From Arthrobacter sp. PAMC 25486 (GTDB taxonomy: Bacteria > Actinomycetota > Actinomycetes > Actinomycetales > Micrococcaceae), in contig NZ_CP007595.1 of NCBI RefSeq assembly GCF_000785535.1, positions 1,054,001-1,118,000 of the forward strand: a stretch of DNA of 64,000 nt, written 5' to 3'. Below, piece by piece: positions 63,329 to 64,000 of the stretch. A program made the position numbers and the translations under genes. Numbering within the stretch: the first letter of the stretch is position 1; the number at the start of each line of letters is the position of its first letter. A model generated the notes under the pieces. That model had not been told where the DNA came from, searched no databases, and saw only the letters and a list, made by a program, of their open reading frames with translations.

Positions 63329-64000
63329 ATGACTTCCCCTGAACCGGCCGGCATCCCGGGCCCCGCCAACGCGGCTTTTCTCCAGGCGTTGGGACAGGCA
63401 CTGAACGAGGTTGCCATCCCGGAAAAGGCTGAGGGCATGGCTGCCTACATGAAATCCGCCATGCCGTTCCTCGGGGTCCCCTCGCCCGCTGTGCGCCGGA
63501 CGGTGCGCTCGCTGGCCCGCACCCACCCGTTTTCCGGGGCCGACCAGCTGCTCGCGACCGCCATGGAGTTGTGGGCCACCGCCCAACACCGTGAAGAACG
63601 CTATGCCGCCATCATGCTCACCGACTCACGCCTGGGCAGGGGTGAGGCGCGGCTCCTGCCCTTGTACGCCGTCGTTATTGAGACAGGGCAATGGTGGGAT
63701 TTTGTTGATGCGGTTGCGCCGCGCCTGTGTGAACTGCTGCAAGTTGAGCGCGGGATGATGGAGTCGCTGCTGCGGGAGTGGAGTGTGCATCCGAACTTTT
63801 GGTTCCGGCGTGCCGCGATCATTGCCCAGCTTCCGGCCAAGGGCGCCACGGATGTGCAGCTGCTGCGCGACGTGATTGAACCAAACCTGGCCGACAGGGA
63901 ATTCTTTATCCGCAAGGCGATCGGCTGGGCGCTGCGCCAACATGCCAGGACCGATCCCGGCTGGGTGCTCCGTTTTGTCGCGGAACACGAACTCAGCCCG
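63329..64000 (+). CDS. DNA alkylation repair protein (AlkD-like), 3' end cut
   Basis: 224 codons visible; the frame is open at the right edge. HEAT-like repeat protein: YMKSAMPFLGVPSPAVRRTVR near 41, EERYAAIMLTDSR near 88-100, LYAVVIETGQWWDFVDAVAPRL near 110-131 and FFIRKAIGWALRQHAR near 192-207. These match AlkD, which removes 3- and 7-alkylated bases without base flipping. ATG 63329 fits the family start; short gap to the divergent methyltransferase. Confidence 0.88.
   Translation, partial: MTSPEPAGIPGPANAAFLQALGQALNEVAIPEKAEGMAAYMKSAMPFLGVPSPAVRRTVRSLARTHPFSGADQLLATAMELWATAQHREERYAAIMLTDSRLGRGEARLLPLYAVVIETGQWWDFVDAVAPRLCELLQVERGMMESLLREWSVHPNFWFRRAAIIAQLPAKGATDVQLLRDVIEPNLADREFFIRKAIGWALRQHARTDPGWVLRFVAEHELSP

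Overview
The window is chromosomal DNA of a high-GC Gram-positive actinobacterium, most likely Micrococcaceae close to Arthrobacter. Reasons: strong GC bias at third codon positions; a translational ileS T-box of the actinobacterial type; clpP1-clpP2 followed by a separate clpX; a mycothiol-type nitroreductase of the Rv2466c family; a group II truncated globin; leaderless-looking genes. No rRNA, CRISPR array, plasmid or phage structural gene is visible.

Layout. 1-13 kb: folC (cut by the left edge) and ileS with its T-box leader, a short-chain dehydrogenase, a DUF488 protein, a MepB-like protein, valS, then a minus-strand three-gene operon (glycosyltransferase, UDP-glucose dehydrogenase-like, SGNH hydrolase). 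A cluster of palindromic repeats separates valS from that operon. 13-20 kb: TetR regulator plus DoxX protein, nitroreductase, and the protein quality-control block clpX / clpP1-clpP2 / tig, then tRNA-Pro and tRNA-Gly. 20-36 kb: nei, rpiB, two membrane proteins with a shared C-terminal design, pepN, OsmC, a small MscS channel, globin, two thioesterases, a BCCT betaine-type carrier, ettA, a lipoprotein and an SSB paralogue.

36.3-40.1 kb is the unusual part. An intact tRNA-Arg(UCU) stands at the left, and a diverged copy of its 3' half lies 3.7 kb away, so the interval looks like a small integrated island with attL and attR. It has no integrase. Inside are a leaderless membrane protein plus winged-helix regulator pair under a perfect palindrome, a possible 52-residue ORF, and an Abi_2-type protein with a HEPN Rx4H motif. 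Next to the start of the Abi gene, on the other strand, is a candidate small RNA with its own promoter, two hairpins and a U-tract terminator. This resembles an RNA-linked abortive-infection or toxin-antitoxin module and is the best candidate here for an undescribed system.

40-64 kb is accessory and stress-related: DoxX, ohr-ohrR with a palindromic operator, an XRE regulator, zinc alcohol dehydrogenase, DJ-1/PfpI protein, two decayed gene-free stretches around an SDR gene, a GNAT enzyme, an alpha/beta hydrolase, two flavoprotein monooxygenases, a PEP-mutase/isocitrate-lyase family enzyme, a DUF3817 protein, an MpaB-like oxygenase, a NarL-type two-component system divergent from a membrane protein, SRPBCC protein, TetR regulator, universal stress protein, glutamate decarboxylase, a PrmC-like methyltransferase and an AlkD-like protein cut by the right edge. 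A second copy of the palindromic repeat seen at 9.5 kb occurs at 60.2 kb.

All calls come from reading the sequence and from memory of protein families; no database search was run.
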